Position numbers and translations under genes: made by a program
From: an uncultured Actinomycetes bacterium
GTDB lineage: Bacteria > Actinomycetota > Acidimicrobiia > Acidimicrobiales > RAAP-2
Direction: 5' to 3'
Length of the DNA stretch: 64,000 nucleotides
Assembly: GCA_903924205.1 (NCBI GenBank)
Contig: CAIYAP010000001.1
Location: forward strand, 1 to 64,000
Shown: one piece after another, positions 7,143 to 15,806 of the stretch
Layout of the letters: the number at the start of each line of letters is the position of its first letter
How positions within the stretch are numbered: the first letter of the stretch is position 1
Notes under the pieces: generated by a model
Databases searched by the model: none
Seen by the model: the letters and a program-made list of their open reading frames with translations, nothing else
Told to the model about the DNA's origin: nothing

Positions 7143-8063
7143 ATGCGCCTCTTAATCGCCGGTGGATCGTCCTTTGTCGGTCGCGCCATCACCTGGTCAG
7201 CGATTCACGCGGGTCACGACGTCACCATCATTAACCGCGGCGTGACGCCGGTTGACTTTCCCGACTCCGTGACAAGGTTGGTGGGTGATCGCCACGGTGA
7301 CCTCTCCGCTCTGAATGGCGTGAGCTTTGACGCCACGATTGACACCATTGCGTATCGCCCCAGTGACGTTCGAACGCTCGCGGCCGCCCTCGCCGGTCGC
7401 GGAGGTCACCACGTACAAATTTCATCTATCTCGGCCTACGAGGAGCCGTCCACAGCCGGCGCGACCGAAAACACGACCCGCACCTACCCCGAGGGCAGCG
7501 TGGATACCTACGGTCCCCTGAAGGCGGCCTGCGAATACGAAGCGGCTCGACAATTTGGTGACTCTCTCAGCATCGTGCGTCCCACCTACGTGATCGGCGC
7601 GCACGACAAGACGCTGCGTTTCCCGTACTGGGTGGCTCGCATTGCCCGTGGCGGTCGTGTCGCGGTGCCGACCACGACCTCGGTCGCGTTGCAGTGGATT
7701 GACGCGCGAGACCTCGCCGACTTCACCGTGTCAGTGGCCCAGCGTCGGCTGAGTGGCGCGTGGCACACCGCGAGCGCTCCTCTCGCCTTTGGTGAGGTGC
7801 TGAGCGAGATAGTTCGGGTGGTCAATCCGTCCGCCGAACTGGTTGAGGTCGACGCCACGCGGGTTCCCGAGGGCACTTTTCCCTTGTGGGCCGGTCCGGA
7901 GGGCAGCCCCATCTTGGAGATGGACTCATCGGCGGCACTCGCCGAGGGTCTCGTGGTGCGTGAGCTTTCTGACTCGATTCGTGACACGCAGACGTGGGTG
8001 CAGGCTCAGCCGTGGGCACCTCACTGGCTGAGCGAGAGCGAAGAAGCCGCCCTTCTTGCCTAG
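7143..8063 (+). CDS. NAD-dependent epimerase/dehydratase (extended SDR)
   Basis: 306 aa. ATG 7143 chosen because GGGAGGG sits just upstream; the longer frame from 7038 overlaps the permease. N-terminal Rossmann motif MRLLIAGGSSFVGRAI, then SSISAYEE (catalytic serine region) and YGPLKAACE supplying the SDR Y-x-x-x-K pair. The pattern resembles reductases and epimerases such as those related to mRNA-binding/atypical SDRs; substrate unknown. It follows the permease by 13 nt, so co-transcription is likely. The 3' end overlaps the convergent mcd gene by 4 nt. Confidence 0.8.
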   Translation: MRLLIAGGSSFVGRAITWSAIHAGHDVTIINRGVTPVDFPDSVTRLVGDRHGDLSALNGVSFDATIDTIAYRPSDVRTLAAALAGRGGHHVQISSISAYEEPSTAGATENTTRTYPEGSVDTYGPLKAACEYEAARQFGDSLSIVRPTYVIGAHDKTLRFPYWVARIARGGRVAVPTTTSVALQWIDARDLADFTVSVAQRRLSGAWHTASAPLAFGEVLSEIVRVVNPSAELVEVDATRVPEGTFPLWAGPEGSPILEMDSSAALAEGLVVRELSDSIRDTQTWVQAQPWAPHWLSESEEAALLA

Positions 8064-9655
8064 GCCTGCGCGGCGAGTAGTCCGCGGGCGACCACCTTGA
8101 GACACAAGGTCTCGTCGGCACCCTCAAAGATCGAGAGCACGCGCGCGTCGACGAAGTAGCGCGACACCGCGTACTCCTCGGCGTAACCCATGCCACCGTG
8201 AATCTGCATGGCTTCACGAGTCACCCATTCGGCGGCGCGGCACACATAGGCCTTCGCCATCGAGGCTTCGAGAGATCCGCCCCCTTCCGCCATGAGGCGA
8301 GAGACGTGGAGCGAGAACTGGCGAGACACCTGGATGATGGCGGCCATCAGTCCGAGCTTGACCTTGGTCAACTGGTAGTTCGCGATGGGCTGGCCAAAGA
8401 CCACGCGGTTGTCGGCGTAGTCGCGCGCGGCCTCATACGCCGCTTGCATTAATCCCACGGCGCGGGCGGCCGTTTGGATGCGGCCGTTTTCGAATCCCGC
8501 CATCTGGAAGTAGAAACCCTTGCCGAGGCCCGCCTCGCCGCCGACCAGGTGGGTGTCGGGAACAAACCAGTTGTCGAGATTGATTTCGTAGCTGTGCATG
8601 CCGCGATAACCGAGGGTGTCGATAGGACGCCCCTCCATGCGGCCGGCACCGTGGGCTCCATCTTGGGTGAACAAGAAGCCGTGTCCATCGCCGACCGGCT
8701 TCTCGACCAGAAAGAGAGACAGGCCACGATGAGCCTTCGAACGATCAGGGTCAGTACGCGCGAGCAACATCAGCACATTCGCGCGGGCACCGAAGGTGCA
8801 CCACGTCTTCGTGCCATTGATGATCCAGCCGCCGTCGGTCTTGGTCGCGGAGGTTGTAATGCCCGCGACGTCAGAGCCATAGTCGGGTTCCGTCACGGCG
8901 ACCGCGGCCATAGTTTCGGCGGTGGCGAGGCGGGGGAGCCAATAGGTCTTTTGTTCCTCGGTACCTCCCGCGACCAACGCACGCGTCAGGATTTCGGGAC
9001 GGGTGATCAAGGACCCACCGATCCCGAGTCCACCCCAGGACAGTTCTTCCGTGGCGATGACCATGGCGAGGTAGTCGCTCTCGCCGCCGGCGGCGAAGCC
9101 ACCAAACTCCTCGGGCACGGACAGGCCAAAACCACCGATGTCCGCCAGCGCGGAAATCAACTCGTCGGGAATATCACCGTTAGTGCGGTGTATGTGCTCG
9201 GCGTGAGGGCGAACCTTCTCCGCGGCGAAACGGTGGAACATGTCGCCCACTTGGGCAAACTCATCCGCCAAGTGACGGTCGCCCGGGGTCGTGGCGAGGC
9301 TCGCGAGAAAGTCGGGATGACGGAACGTGGTGACGGTGTCGCGGAAAGGTGCGAACCAGTCGCCGCTGACCCCCCACAACTCTTCACGACCCAAGATTCG
9401 CGATGCCATGTCGTGCAATGCGTGGGCAAAGAACGCGGCGACCAGACGATTCTCCGTGTCACCCGTCGCGGCGTAGTCGACGGTGGCGCGCACCGACGCA
9501 ATGGATGCCGAGGCGTGCGCGAGGTCGTAGGCGAATTGCTGCTCGACGTCGGCACCCCCCAGGGTGGCGAGTCGACGGGTGGCAGCGTCAAGAATTTCTT
9601 GGGCGGCGTCTACGAGGCTCGCGGCGGTGGACAAGTTCAAAGTCGTGGCAGTCAC
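8060..9655 (-). CDS. mcd: (2S)-Methylsuccinyl-CoA dehydrogenase
   Basis: 531 aa, longer than ordinary acyl-CoA dehydrogenases (about 380) because of a helical N-terminal extension of about 150 residues, as in Mcd. Start set at GTG 9655, 7 nt after a TAACTT -10. The segments RPHAEHIHRTNGDIPDEL, FGLSVPEEFGG, TLGYRGMHSYEI and FENGRIQTAARAVG match Mcd closely from memory. The C-terminal IHGGMGYAEEY...DARVLSIFEGADE is the usual flavoprotein end. It oxidises methylsuccinyl-CoA to mesaconyl-CoA, passing electrons to ETF. Neighbouring lyase and hydratase support the pathway role. A generic acyl-CoA dehydrogenase is the alternative. Confidence 0.72.
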   Translation of the reverse strand: MTATTLNLSTAASLVDAAQEILDAATRRLATLGGADVEQQFAYDLAHASASIASVRATVDYAATGDTENRLVAAFFAHALHDMASRILGREELWGVSGDWFAPFRDTVTTFRHPDFLASLATTPGDRHLADEFAQVGDMFHRFAAEKVRPHAEHIHRTNGDIPDELISALADIGGFGLSVPEEFGGFAAGGESDYLAMVIATEELSWGGLGIGGSLITRPEILTRALVAGGTEEQKTYWLPRLATAETMAAVAVTEPDYGSDVAGITTSATKTDGGWIINGTKTWCTFGARANVLMLLARTDPDRSKAHRGLSLFLVEKPVGDGHGFLFTQDGAHGAGRMEGRPIDTLGYRGMHSYEINLDNWFVPDTHLVGGEAGLGKGFYFQMAGFENGRIQTAARAVGLMQAAYEAARDYADNRVVFGQPIANYQLTKVKLGLMAAIIQVSRQFSLHVSRLMAEGGGSLEASMAKAYVCRAAEWVTREAMQIHGGMGYAEEYAVSRYFVDARVLSIFEGADETLCLKVVARGLLAAQA

Positions 9656-9662
9656 GAAAGAG

Positions 9663-9668
9663 AAGTTA
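9663..9668 (-). promoter_or_regulatory. -10 element TAACTT, 7 nt before mcd
   Basis: Minus-strand hexamer with a 7-nt spacer to GTG 9655; interleaved with the plus-strand promoter at 9687-9692 in a 43-bp divergent gap. Confidence 0.45.
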
Positions 9669-9686
9669 CCGGTCACCGCCCCCACC

Positions 9687-9692
9687 TAGGCT
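9687..9692 (+). promoter_or_regulatory. -10 element TAGGCT, 6 nt before the gene at 9699
   Basis: TAGGCT with a 6-nt spacer to ATG 9699; leaderless type. Confidence 0.5.
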
Positions 9693-9698
9693 CGCAGT

Positions 9699-10124
9699 AT
9701 GAACGTGCTCATGCTCTTGGCCGACTCGGCCCAAGTTTCCGAAGGAAAGCTGTACATCTTGGGTGGTGGCTGGACGTTGACGGGCCCCTATCCCGCGCCA
9801 CAGGCCCTCGCGATCAAATTCATCGTTGATAGTCACGAGCTGAACGTGGCGCACCACTGGGAAGTGGTGCTCGAAGACGCCGATGGGCGACCCATCATCG
9901 TGGAGACCCCCGACGGCCCCCAGCCGGTCGAGGTGCGCGGTGATTTCCAGGCTGGAGAACCCGAGGGAGCGTTACCGGGAACACCGGTCGACGTTCCCAT
10001 CGCCATCAACTTTGGACCCCTGCCCTTGGCACCGGGGTCTCGATACGTGTGGCGTGCGGTGATTGATGGCGTCACCCCTCCAGGAGGCGTTAGCGCTTTC
10101 TCTACCCGCCCGCTCAGCGAATAG
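9699..10124 (+). CDS. DUF6941-like small beta protein
   Basis: 141 aa beginning MNVLMLLADSAQVSEGKLYI, followed by LGGGWTLTGPYPAPQALAI. This N-terminus is shared by a small actinobacterial family of unknown function (my recall: DUF6941). The rest is predicted beta strand with a conserved-looking GPLPLAPGSRYVWRA segment, like a C2- or Ig-type sandwich. No signal peptide or catalytic motif. It sits between mcd (divergent) and the MaoC hydratase (16 nt downstream, same strand), so it may be co-expressed with pathway genes, but no function can be assigned. Confidence 0.7.
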   Translation: MNVLMLLADSAQVSEGKLYILGGGWTLTGPYPAPQALAIKFIVDSHELNVAHHWEVVLEDADGRPIIVETPDGPQPVEVRGDFQAGEPEGALPGTPVDVPIAINFGPLPLAPGSRYVWRAVIDGVTPPGGVSAFSTRPLSE

Positions 10125-10140
10125 ACGGCAGAATAGAGAT

Positions 10141-10653
10141 ATGACTACTTTCGATCGTCCCTTTGGCCGCTACTTCGAAGACTTCGAGCCCGGCGACATC
10201 TTTCGTCACTGGCCCGGCAAGACCATTACGGAGTTTGACGACCACCTGTTTTGCATGATGACCATGAACCACCACCCGCTTCACACCAACGAGTGGTTTG
10301 CCGAAAATGAAACGGTGCAGAAGCGAAACGTCGTCGTCGGCAACTTGGTCTACTCCTTGATCTTGGGCATGAGCGTGCCAGATGTGTCGGGTGCGGCCAT
10401 TGCCAACCTCGAAATCGAAACCCTGATCCACAAGAACCCCACCTTTCATGGTGACACCATCTACGCCGAAACTCGGGTGCTGGAGAAGACGGAGTCGTCA
10501 TCGAAGAACGACCGCGGCATCGTGAAAGTGGAGACCAAGGGTTTCAACCAAGACGGTCTGGAAGTCTGCTATTTCCGACGCAAGGTCATGGTGTGGAAGC
10601 GTGAATTCGCGCCCGCTCGCCGCCGCCCCTACGCCGACGACGTCTGGTCCTGA
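10141..10653 (+). CDS. MaoC-family hydratase, probable mesaconyl-CoA hydratase
   Basis: 170 aa single hot-dog domain. Starts MTTFDRPFGRYFEDFEPGDI, with HWPGKTITEFDDHLFCMMTM-type residues and HPLHTNEWFA around the catalytic D-x4-H of MaoC enzymes, then FHGDTIYAETRVLEK. Short MaoC proteins of this type accompany the methylmalyl-CoA lyase and methylsuccinyl-CoA dehydrogenase in actinobacterial ethylmalonyl-CoA clusters, where the step is hydration of mesaconyl-CoA to methylmalyl-CoA. Function is inferred from that context. A CAGAAT element 6 nt before the ATG could be a leaderless promoter variant. Its last 53 nt overlap the start of mutY. Confidence 0.72.
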   Translation: MTTFDRPFGRYFEDFEPGDIFRHWPGKTITEFDDHLFCMMTMNHHPLHTNEWFAENETVQKRNVVVGNLVYSLILGMSVPDVSGAAIANLEIETLIHKNPTFHGDTIYAETRVLEKTESSSKNDRGIVKVETKGFNQDGLEVCYFRRKVMVWKREFAPARRRPYADDVWS

Positions 10654-11506
10654 TCTCGTCGCGTGGCGACGACGACTTCGTCAACTCGCCCCGCGCCTGA
10701 ATCGAGACCTCCCCTGGACGGGAGCGTCACCGTGGGCCGTCATGGTCAGCGAATTCATGCTGCAGCAGACCCCCGTTCATCGGGTACTGCCCTACTACGA
10801 GTTTTTCCTTCGCACGTGGCCCACGCCCACCGACTTTGCCGCCGCGGCGCCGGATGAGATTCTGCGCGCGTGGAAAGGGTTGGGCTATCCGCGTCGGGTT
10901 CAGTACCTGCAGCGGGCGGCACGCGCCATCGCGCAGCGCCATGGGGGAGAAGTGCCTCGCGGACTCGATGACTTGTTGGCCTTGCCCGGAGTCGGTCCCT
11001 ACACCGCGCGGGCAATTTCGTCCTTCGCTTTCGGCGGCCGCGTTGGCGTTCTTGATACCAATGTCGGTCGCGTCTTTGCGCGGGCCCTGTTCGGAGAGCC
11101 GATCTCAGCGGCGGTGGCGCAGCGCGTGGCCGATCAGCTCGCGGGTACGGCTCAGAGTGCCGTGCTCAATCAGGTCTTGCTCGATGTGGGTGCCACCTTT
11201 TGTCGCTCTACTCCCCGCTGTGACGACTGCCCACTTTCGAGTGCTTGTGCCTGGCAGCGTCGCGGGGGAGATGATCCGGCACCGACCTCGGCGGCGGTCT
11301 CGCGACCCCAAGCACGCTTCGTCGGCTCGGTTCGAGAACTACGGGGCAAGGTGCTGGCGCATCTTCACGAGGGGCCACGAAGCGAGGCCACCTTGGTTCG
11401 AGTGTTGAAAGATGACCGAACGCCGGAGGTCCTCGTCGCTCTCGAGCGCGAGGGCTTCATCGAAAGACATCAACGGTCATGGCGCTTAGCCACGAACCAG
11501 CGCTAG
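10601..11506 (+). CDS. mutY: A/G-specific adenine DNA glycosylase
   Basis: 301 aa. HhH-GPD fold: catalytic glutamate E51 (VSEFMLQQTPV), LPGVGPYTA hairpin (128-136), aspartate D152 (VLDTNV) and the [4Fe-4S] loop C201-C207-C210-C216 in the canonical CX6CX2CX5C spacing. Removes adenine opposite 8-oxoguanine. Instead of the NUDIX-like C-terminal domain of E. coli MutY, residues about 245-301 look like a small winged helix, as in other short actinobacterial MutY proteins. GTG 10601 is the only plausible start upstream of the catalytic glutamate, so the first 53 nt lie inside the hydratase gene. The iron-sulphur cluster would be supplied by the Suf system encoded at 15864-24616. Confidence 0.9.
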   Translation: MNSRPLAAAPTPTTSGPDLVAWRRRLRQLAPRLNRDLPWTGASPWAVMVSEFMLQQTPVHRVLPYYEFFLRTWPTPTDFAAAAPDEILRAWKGLGYPRRVQYLQRAARAIAQRHGGEVPRGLDDLLALPGVGPYTARAISSFAFGGRVGVLDTNVGRVFARALFGEPISAAVAQRVADQLAGTAQSAVLNQVLLDVGATFCRSTPRCDDCPLSSACAWQRRGGDDPAPTSAAVSRPQARFVGSVRELRGKVLAHLHEGPRSEATLVRVLKDDRTPEVLVALEREGFIERHQRSWRLATNQR

Positions 11507-11512
11507 GGAGAC

Positions 11513-12397
11513 TTAGGCCTCCGCTAGAAAGAGATCGATTTCGCGATGCACCTCTGTGGGCCGCTCGAGGTGCAGGAAATGGCCGGCCGTGGAGATCACC
11601 ACGCGTCGAGATCCGGGGGCCAACATCGTTTCGACGAGGTCGGTGCTCGCCGCGCTGATACAGCCATCGTTCTCACCATGGAGATACAAAATGGGCTGTG
11701 GGGGCACTGATGACGCGAAGGCCATGGTCTGCGCCACGCGCGCGGTAATCACAGTGTCCGCCGAGGGTCCGGCCAACGCGGCACGGTAATACGACAGGGC
11801 GGCGGTGAGATGGACGTCGCCCGCGAGAGCACCGACCACGGCCGAGACATCGAGGTCGCTCTCGTATCCCGGAGACCACGACTGCCAGAGGCGAGAGATC
11901 AACGCAAAGTTGTCGAGGGGAACGACCATGTCGGATAGCGGGTGCTGAAAAAAGAACATGTACCAACTGCGTTGTAATTGGTCAAAGGACATGAACGCGC
12001 TCATCATCGCCGCCAAGGGAGGGACAGACATGGCGACACCGCGCGACCAGCGCTGGCTGTCGCTGGCGAGTGCCGGGTAGACCGCGGCGGATCCCCAATC
12101 GTGGCCAACCAAAATTGCCCGTTCGTCGCCCCCAAAATATTCGTGCAGACGGTTGGCGTCAGTGGCGAGCGCCGCCACCGAATAGTCCTGACTCGACGCA
12201 ATGCTCGACGGTGCGTAACCGCGCATGGAGGGGACGATGACGCGATAGCCCAGGTCGGCGAGGTGCGGCGCGAGGTGTCGAAATGTCAGCGCGGTGTCGG
12301 GGAAACCGTGCAGCAAGACGGCCAGTGCACCGTCGCTCGGTCCGTGGCTGGTCACCTGCAAGGTGACATCATCAAACGCAACGACGTGCTCGCTCAT
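11513..12397 (-). CDS. Alpha/beta-hydrolase, epoxide-hydrolase-like
   Basis: 294 aa from ATG 12397; a longer GTG reading would overlap the divergent flavin-reductase gene. HGFP oxyanion motif at 30-33 and nucleophile elbow GHDWGS with D100, so the nucleophile is aspartate as in epoxide hydrolases and haloalkane dehalogenases, not serine. Later HGENDG and AGHFLHLERP supply the acid and the catalytic histidine. Cytosolic, substrate unknown. TAATGT lies 7 nt before the ATG. Stop lies 6 nt from the end of convergent mutY. Confidence 0.82.
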   Translation of the reverse strand: MSEHVVAFDDVTLQVTSHGPSDGALAVLLHGFPDTALTFRHLAPHLADLGYRVIVPSMRGYAPSSIASSQDYSVAALATDANRLHEYFGGDERAILVGHDWGSAAVYPALASDSQRWSRGVAMSVPPLAAMMSAFMSFDQLQRSWYMFFFQHPLSDMVVPLDNFALISRLWQSWSPGYESDLDVSAVVGALAGDVHLTAALSYYRAALAGPSADTVITARVAQTMAFASSVPPQPILYLHGENDGCISAASTDLVETMLAPGSRRVVISTAGHFLHLERPTEVHREIDLFLAEA

Positions 12398-12404
12398 GCC
12401 GTCG

Positions 12405-12426
12405 ACATTACAGACGCCGGTAGTGT
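12405..12426. promoter_or_regulatory. Overlapping divergent -10 elements
   Basis: Minus-strand TAATGT (about 12405-12410) is 7 nt before the hydrolase ATG 12397. Plus-strand TAGTGT (12421-12426) is 7 nt before the flavin-reductase ATG 12434. Only 36 bp separate the two start codons, so both promoters share the same helix turns. Confidence 0.45.
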
Positions 12427-12433
12427 CACGACT

Positions 12434-12904
12434 ATGTCCCGCGTGTCTCCCGACGACTTTCGCCGCGCCGCGGGATCTTTCCCGACGGGCGTCGTTGTGG
12501 TCACGGGGGTCGACGCTCACGGTCCGGTCGGACTGACCTGCCAGAGTTTCGTGTCGTTATCCCTCGAACCTCTCTTGGTCTCATTTTCGGTAGGTAACGC
12601 CGGTCGTAGTTGGCCGCGTTTGTCGACGGTGTCGTCGGTGGCTATCAGCGTGCTGGCCGCCGATCAAGAAGACGTGGCTCGGAGTTTTTCGATTAGCGAC
12701 CATGACAAGTTTGCGGGTGCGGAACTCACGTGGACGAATGATCTGCCCTTGATTACCGGTGCCCTGGCGCACCTCACGGGGTCTATCGTCTCCACCGTCG
12801 AAGCGGGGGACCACCACGTGGTCATCGTCGCGGTGGAGACGGCTAGCTCGCGAGACGGAGACGCTCTCACCTACTTCCGCGGTCGCTTTGGCGTTCTGTC
12901 GTAG
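12434..12904 (+). CDS. Flavin reductase-like FMN-binding split-barrel protein
   Basis: 156 aa. N-terminal FRRAAGSFPTGVVVVTG and LTCQSFVSLSLEPLLVSFSV are the classic start of the flavin reductase/HpaC-like split barrel, which binds FMN and reduces it with NAD(P)H for a partner monooxygenase. DHDKFAG (89-95) is a conserved position. Full length for the family. The start is fixed by the downstream family N-terminus and a TAGTGT hexamer 7 nt upstream. No partner oxygenase is adjacent; the divergent neighbour is an epoxide-hydrolase-like protein, so a shared xenobiotic or aromatic pathway is possible but unproven. Confidence 0.82.
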   Translation: MSRVSPDDFRRAAGSFPTGVVVVTGVDAHGPVGLTCQSFVSLSLEPLLVSFSVGNAGRSWPRLSTVSSVAISVLAADQEDVARSFSISDHDKFAGAELTWTNDLPLITGALAHLTGSIVSTVEAGDHHVVIVAVETASSRDGDALTYFRGRFGVLS

Positions 12905-12931
12905 TGACGCCCGCTTACTACGATGACGCCC

Positions 12932-13357
12932 ATGGTGATCGTCATCGTGTTGACCGTGGCGATGCTGGTCGTGGCGAGTGCCTTTTCTCTTCGCCGGCAG
13001 CGTGAACGACGTCATCGCTCAATGGTGGCGCCGTCACCACATTTAACGTTGACCCCTCGCGCCGAGCGAGATGCGGGATCGGCACTGCGCCTGCTCAGCG
13101 ACGACGGATTGCACAGTGCCCCTCGGCATGTGGTGCCGGCACGACTGCCGCACGAGCCCGCACGCGTCATCGGTGACGAGATGGAAAATGACAACTGGGT
13201 ACTGCCGGCTGGGCGACACAACTCTCAGTGGGCCCTCCAGCGATCCCTGTCGCGAAGTCGAGTCACGTGGCCCGTCATAACCGTCGTGGTCAGCGTGGGA
13301 GTGGTCATCGCCATTCTCATCGTCGCGGGCCTCATCATGGGTCACCACGCTCAGTAG
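12932..13357 (+). CDS. Hypothetical protein with two membrane segments
   Basis: 141 aa. N-terminal membrane helix (about 1-19, MVIVIVLTVAMLVVA), an Arg-rich stop-transfer, a polar and probably disordered middle (about 25-110), and a second helix near the C-terminus (TVVVSVGVVIAILIVAGLI). Start taken at the second ATG because TACGAT (12919-12924) lies 7 nt before it and overlaps the first ATG (12923). No family recognised. Both termini are probably on the same side with the middle exported or cytoplasmic; topology is uncertain. Confidence 0.6.
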   Translation: MVIVIVLTVAMLVVASAFSLRRQRERRHRSMVAPSPHLTLTPRAERDAGSALRLLSDDGLHSAPRHVVPARLPHEPARVIGDEMENDNWVLPAGRHNSQWALQRSLSRSRVTWPVITVVVSVGVVIAILIVAGLIMGHHAQ

Positions 13358-13617
13358 GGTTCCTCGCCCTCTGGCTGATTTTCTTTGATCGACGCTCAGT
13401 GCATTGCGTATGGATTTTCTCACGCAAAGATATGCAAATAAACTTGCTTAAGAACTTGGGAAGAGCGTGATGCGCCGTATCCAGCGCCACACATGAATTG
13501 GACTCCGGTGGCCGACGAAGAGCTGGTCATCAATCATGGATGTGATCGAGATGGAGGGATCGGTTCTCGGCAAGGTCACGCCGTCGGCGGATTTAACATT
13601 GAGTGCCTGTCGTTTCC
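13358..13617. other. Convergent intergenic gap, relatively AT-rich
   Basis: 260 bp between two convergent genes, with an AT-rich stretch about 13376-13460. No tRNA fold, clear terminator or repeat seen. A 42-codon frame (13493-13621) begins MNWTPVADEELVINHG but has no ribosome-binding site, so it is not called as a gene. Confidence 0.4.
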
Positions 13618-15780
13618 CTAACGTCGAGTAATTCGCGAGACAATGAAGGCGGCCGTCGCCGCTTCATCGTGCCACGCGTCGTATCGACCCGAGGGACCGC
13701 CGTGACCTGCACCCATCTCCACCTTGACAAAGACGCGGTTATCGGGATTGACATCACGAATTTTCTGAGCAAATTTCACGGCTTCCCAGTAACCCACCCG
13801 AGTGTCGTTGAGTCCCGAAGTGAGGTACATATCGGGGTACACGCGTGGCGAACCATCGTCATTGGTGGCGCGAACATTGTCGTAGGGGGCGTAGCCCTTC
13901 ATGATGGAGTAGATGGACGCGCTCTCGATGGGATTGCCCCATTCTTCCCACTCGGTCACCGTCAGCGGCAAGCTGGGGTCCAAGATGGTGGTGAGCGCAT
14001 CGACGAAGGGCACCTCGGCCACGATGGCCCGAAAGAGTTCGGGCGCCAAATTGGCAACGGCACCCATGAGGAGGCCTCCCGCTGATCCGCCGCGAGCCGC
14101 TAATTGCGACGACGTTGTCCAGCCCTGCTCGCAGAGGTGACGTGACACGGCGACAAAGTCGGAAAACGTGGTGGCCTTCTGCGCCAGTCGGCCTTCCTCG
14201 TACCAGCGACGACCCATTTCGCCACCACCACGAATGTGTGCGATACCAAAGATGATGCCGCGGTCGAGTAACGAGAGTCGAAAGACGGAAAAGCCCGGGT
14301 CAATGGACGCTTCGTACGAGCCGTAGCCGTAGAGCAGGAACGGTGAGGGGTCGGCGGGTGCCAACGTGCCGTCATCGAGCTCGATCACCAGATCGCGACG
14401 AGCGACGATGGACACGGGGATGCGGGTGCCGTCGCTGGCGGAGACCCACACACGGCCGGTGCGGTAGCGCTCGGGGTCAAAGTCGCCCTTCACGATCTGT
14501 TGCTTGCGCACCAGGTTGTCGCCCGTCGCAACGACCACGTCGCTGACGGTGCGGGGAGTGATGAGCGAGGTTGTCACGACTCGGTAGGTGGTCGCGTCGT
14601 AGCTCGGCGTGCCGCCGGCCACGATGGTGCTCGGATCCACGTCACCGGTTACGAGATAACTCACGGCCTCGATGTCCACATCGGCGGCGGCGGCGCCGTG
14701 GTGGGGGACGAGGCGCACGCAGGCCAGACCGTTGAATCGCTCGCTAATCGCGAAGAAGGTGCCGTAGGCATCGATACCTTCGAGTCGAACACCACTTCGC
14801 TCTGGGAGCGCCACCGTCCACTCGCCGTCGGTGTCATCGGCCCGCACCCATAGCGCAAAGTCGGTAGCGTTTTCATTAGAGGTCTTCAGCCACCAGCCGC
14901 GACCCGAGGCGTCGCGATAGTGCTCAACGTCGTAGTCGATACCGTCACGACGAGGGTCGAGAATGACGAACTCGCCGAGAGGATTGCGGGCGTCCAGTGA
15001 GCGCGCTTCACTCGACATCTTGGAGCTGGAGGTGATGACAATCTTCTCGTCATCACGCGTTCGGGCCACATCGACCCAAAACATCTCGTCATCTTCTTGG
15101 AATACCAAGACGTCAGCCCTTTGCTCCGTGCCGAGCTGGTGGCGCCACACTTGCCATGGTCGGGCGGCCTCGTCGATCATCGTGTACCAGACGTAGGCAT
15201 TGTCCATCGACCAGGTCAACGAGTAGTGCAGGGGGCTGAGGTGGTCATCGGCGACGACACCATCAGCGAGGCGGCGAAACGTCACGTCGTGCTCTTCGTT
15301 GCCATCTCGGTCGATACCGACGGCCACCCATTCGTCATTGGGGGAAATAGCCAAGATGCCGACCGACAGGAAGTCTCCGTCGCCGGCCTCATGGTTTTCA
15401 TCCAAGATCACTTGTTCGCCGGGCAGTGACGTGAGCGGGTCGATGACGGGCGGGGTCTCACGGTCATCGCCCACCGGCACGCGGCAGTTCACCGCGTAAT
15501 TCAGGCCCTCGCGCGTCCGCTCGAAATACCACCACTCGTCCATTCGCACCGGCACCGACGTATCGGTCTCTTCGATTCGACTCTTGACCTCATTGAAAAT
15601 CTCGGCTTCCAGCGGTGCGAGGTCGGCGAGGGACTCCTTGCGAAACGCGTTCTCATCGCCGAGGAGTTGAAGGACCTGCGGGCTCTCGCGATCCATAATC
15701 CAGTAGTACGGATCGTTGCGGGTATCACCATGGAAGGTGATGAGGTGGTCGTGACGTTCGGCGCGAGGCGGAGTGGACAT
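13618..15780 (-). CDS. ptrB: Oligopeptidase B (S9A prolyl oligopeptidase family)
   Basis: 720 aa, normal length. N-terminal beta-propeller (about 1-430, opening with GDTRNDPYYWIMDR) and C-terminal alpha/beta-hydrolase domain. Catalytic serine in GGSAGGLLMGA, aspartate in LTSGLNDTRVGYWE, histidine in MGAGHGGPSGRYD; the sequence GYGSYEASIDPGFS is conserved in oligopeptidase B. Cleaves short peptides after basic residues in the cytosol. Divergent from sufB with an 83-bp shared promoter region. Single gene. Confidence 0.9.
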   Translation of the reverse strand: MSTPPRAERHDHLITFHGDTRNDPYYWIMDRESPQVLQLLGDENAFRKESLADLAPLEAEIFNEVKSRIEETDTSVPVRMDEWWYFERTREGLNYAVNCRVPVGDDRETPPVIDPLTSLPGEQVILDENHEAGDGDFLSVGILAISPNDEWVAVGIDRDGNEEHDVTFRRLADGVVADDHLSPLHYSLTWSMDNAYVWYTMIDEAARPWQVWRHQLGTEQRADVLVFQEDDEMFWVDVARTRDDEKIVITSSSKMSSEARSLDARNPLGEFVILDPRRDGIDYDVEHYRDASGRGWWLKTSNENATDFALWVRADDTDGEWTVALPERSGVRLEGIDAYGTFFAISERFNGLACVRLVPHHGAAAADVDIEAVSYLVTGDVDPSTIVAGGTPSYDATTYRVVTTSLITPRTVSDVVVATGDNLVRKQQIVKGDFDPERYRTGRVWVSASDGTRIPVSIVARRDLVIELDDGTLAPADPSPFLLYGYGSYEASIDPGFSVFRLSLLDRGIIFGIAHIRGGGEMGRRWYEEGRLAQKATTFSDFVAVSRHLCEQGWTTSSQLAARGGSAGGLLMGAVANLAPELFRAIVAEVPFVDALTTILDPSLPLTVTEWEEWGNPIESASIYSIMKGYAPYDNVRATNDDGSPRVYPDMYLTSGLNDTRVGYWEAVKFAQKIRDVNPDNRVFVKVEMGAGHGGPSGRYDAWHDEAATAAFIVSRITRR

Positions 15781-15806
15781 GGGGACACTTTGCCAGTTTT
15801 TTCTGC

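Noticed and set aside
8474-9829. 451-codon open frame on the plus strand
   Set aside because: Antisense of mcd and running through the promoter and start of the next gene; no domain.
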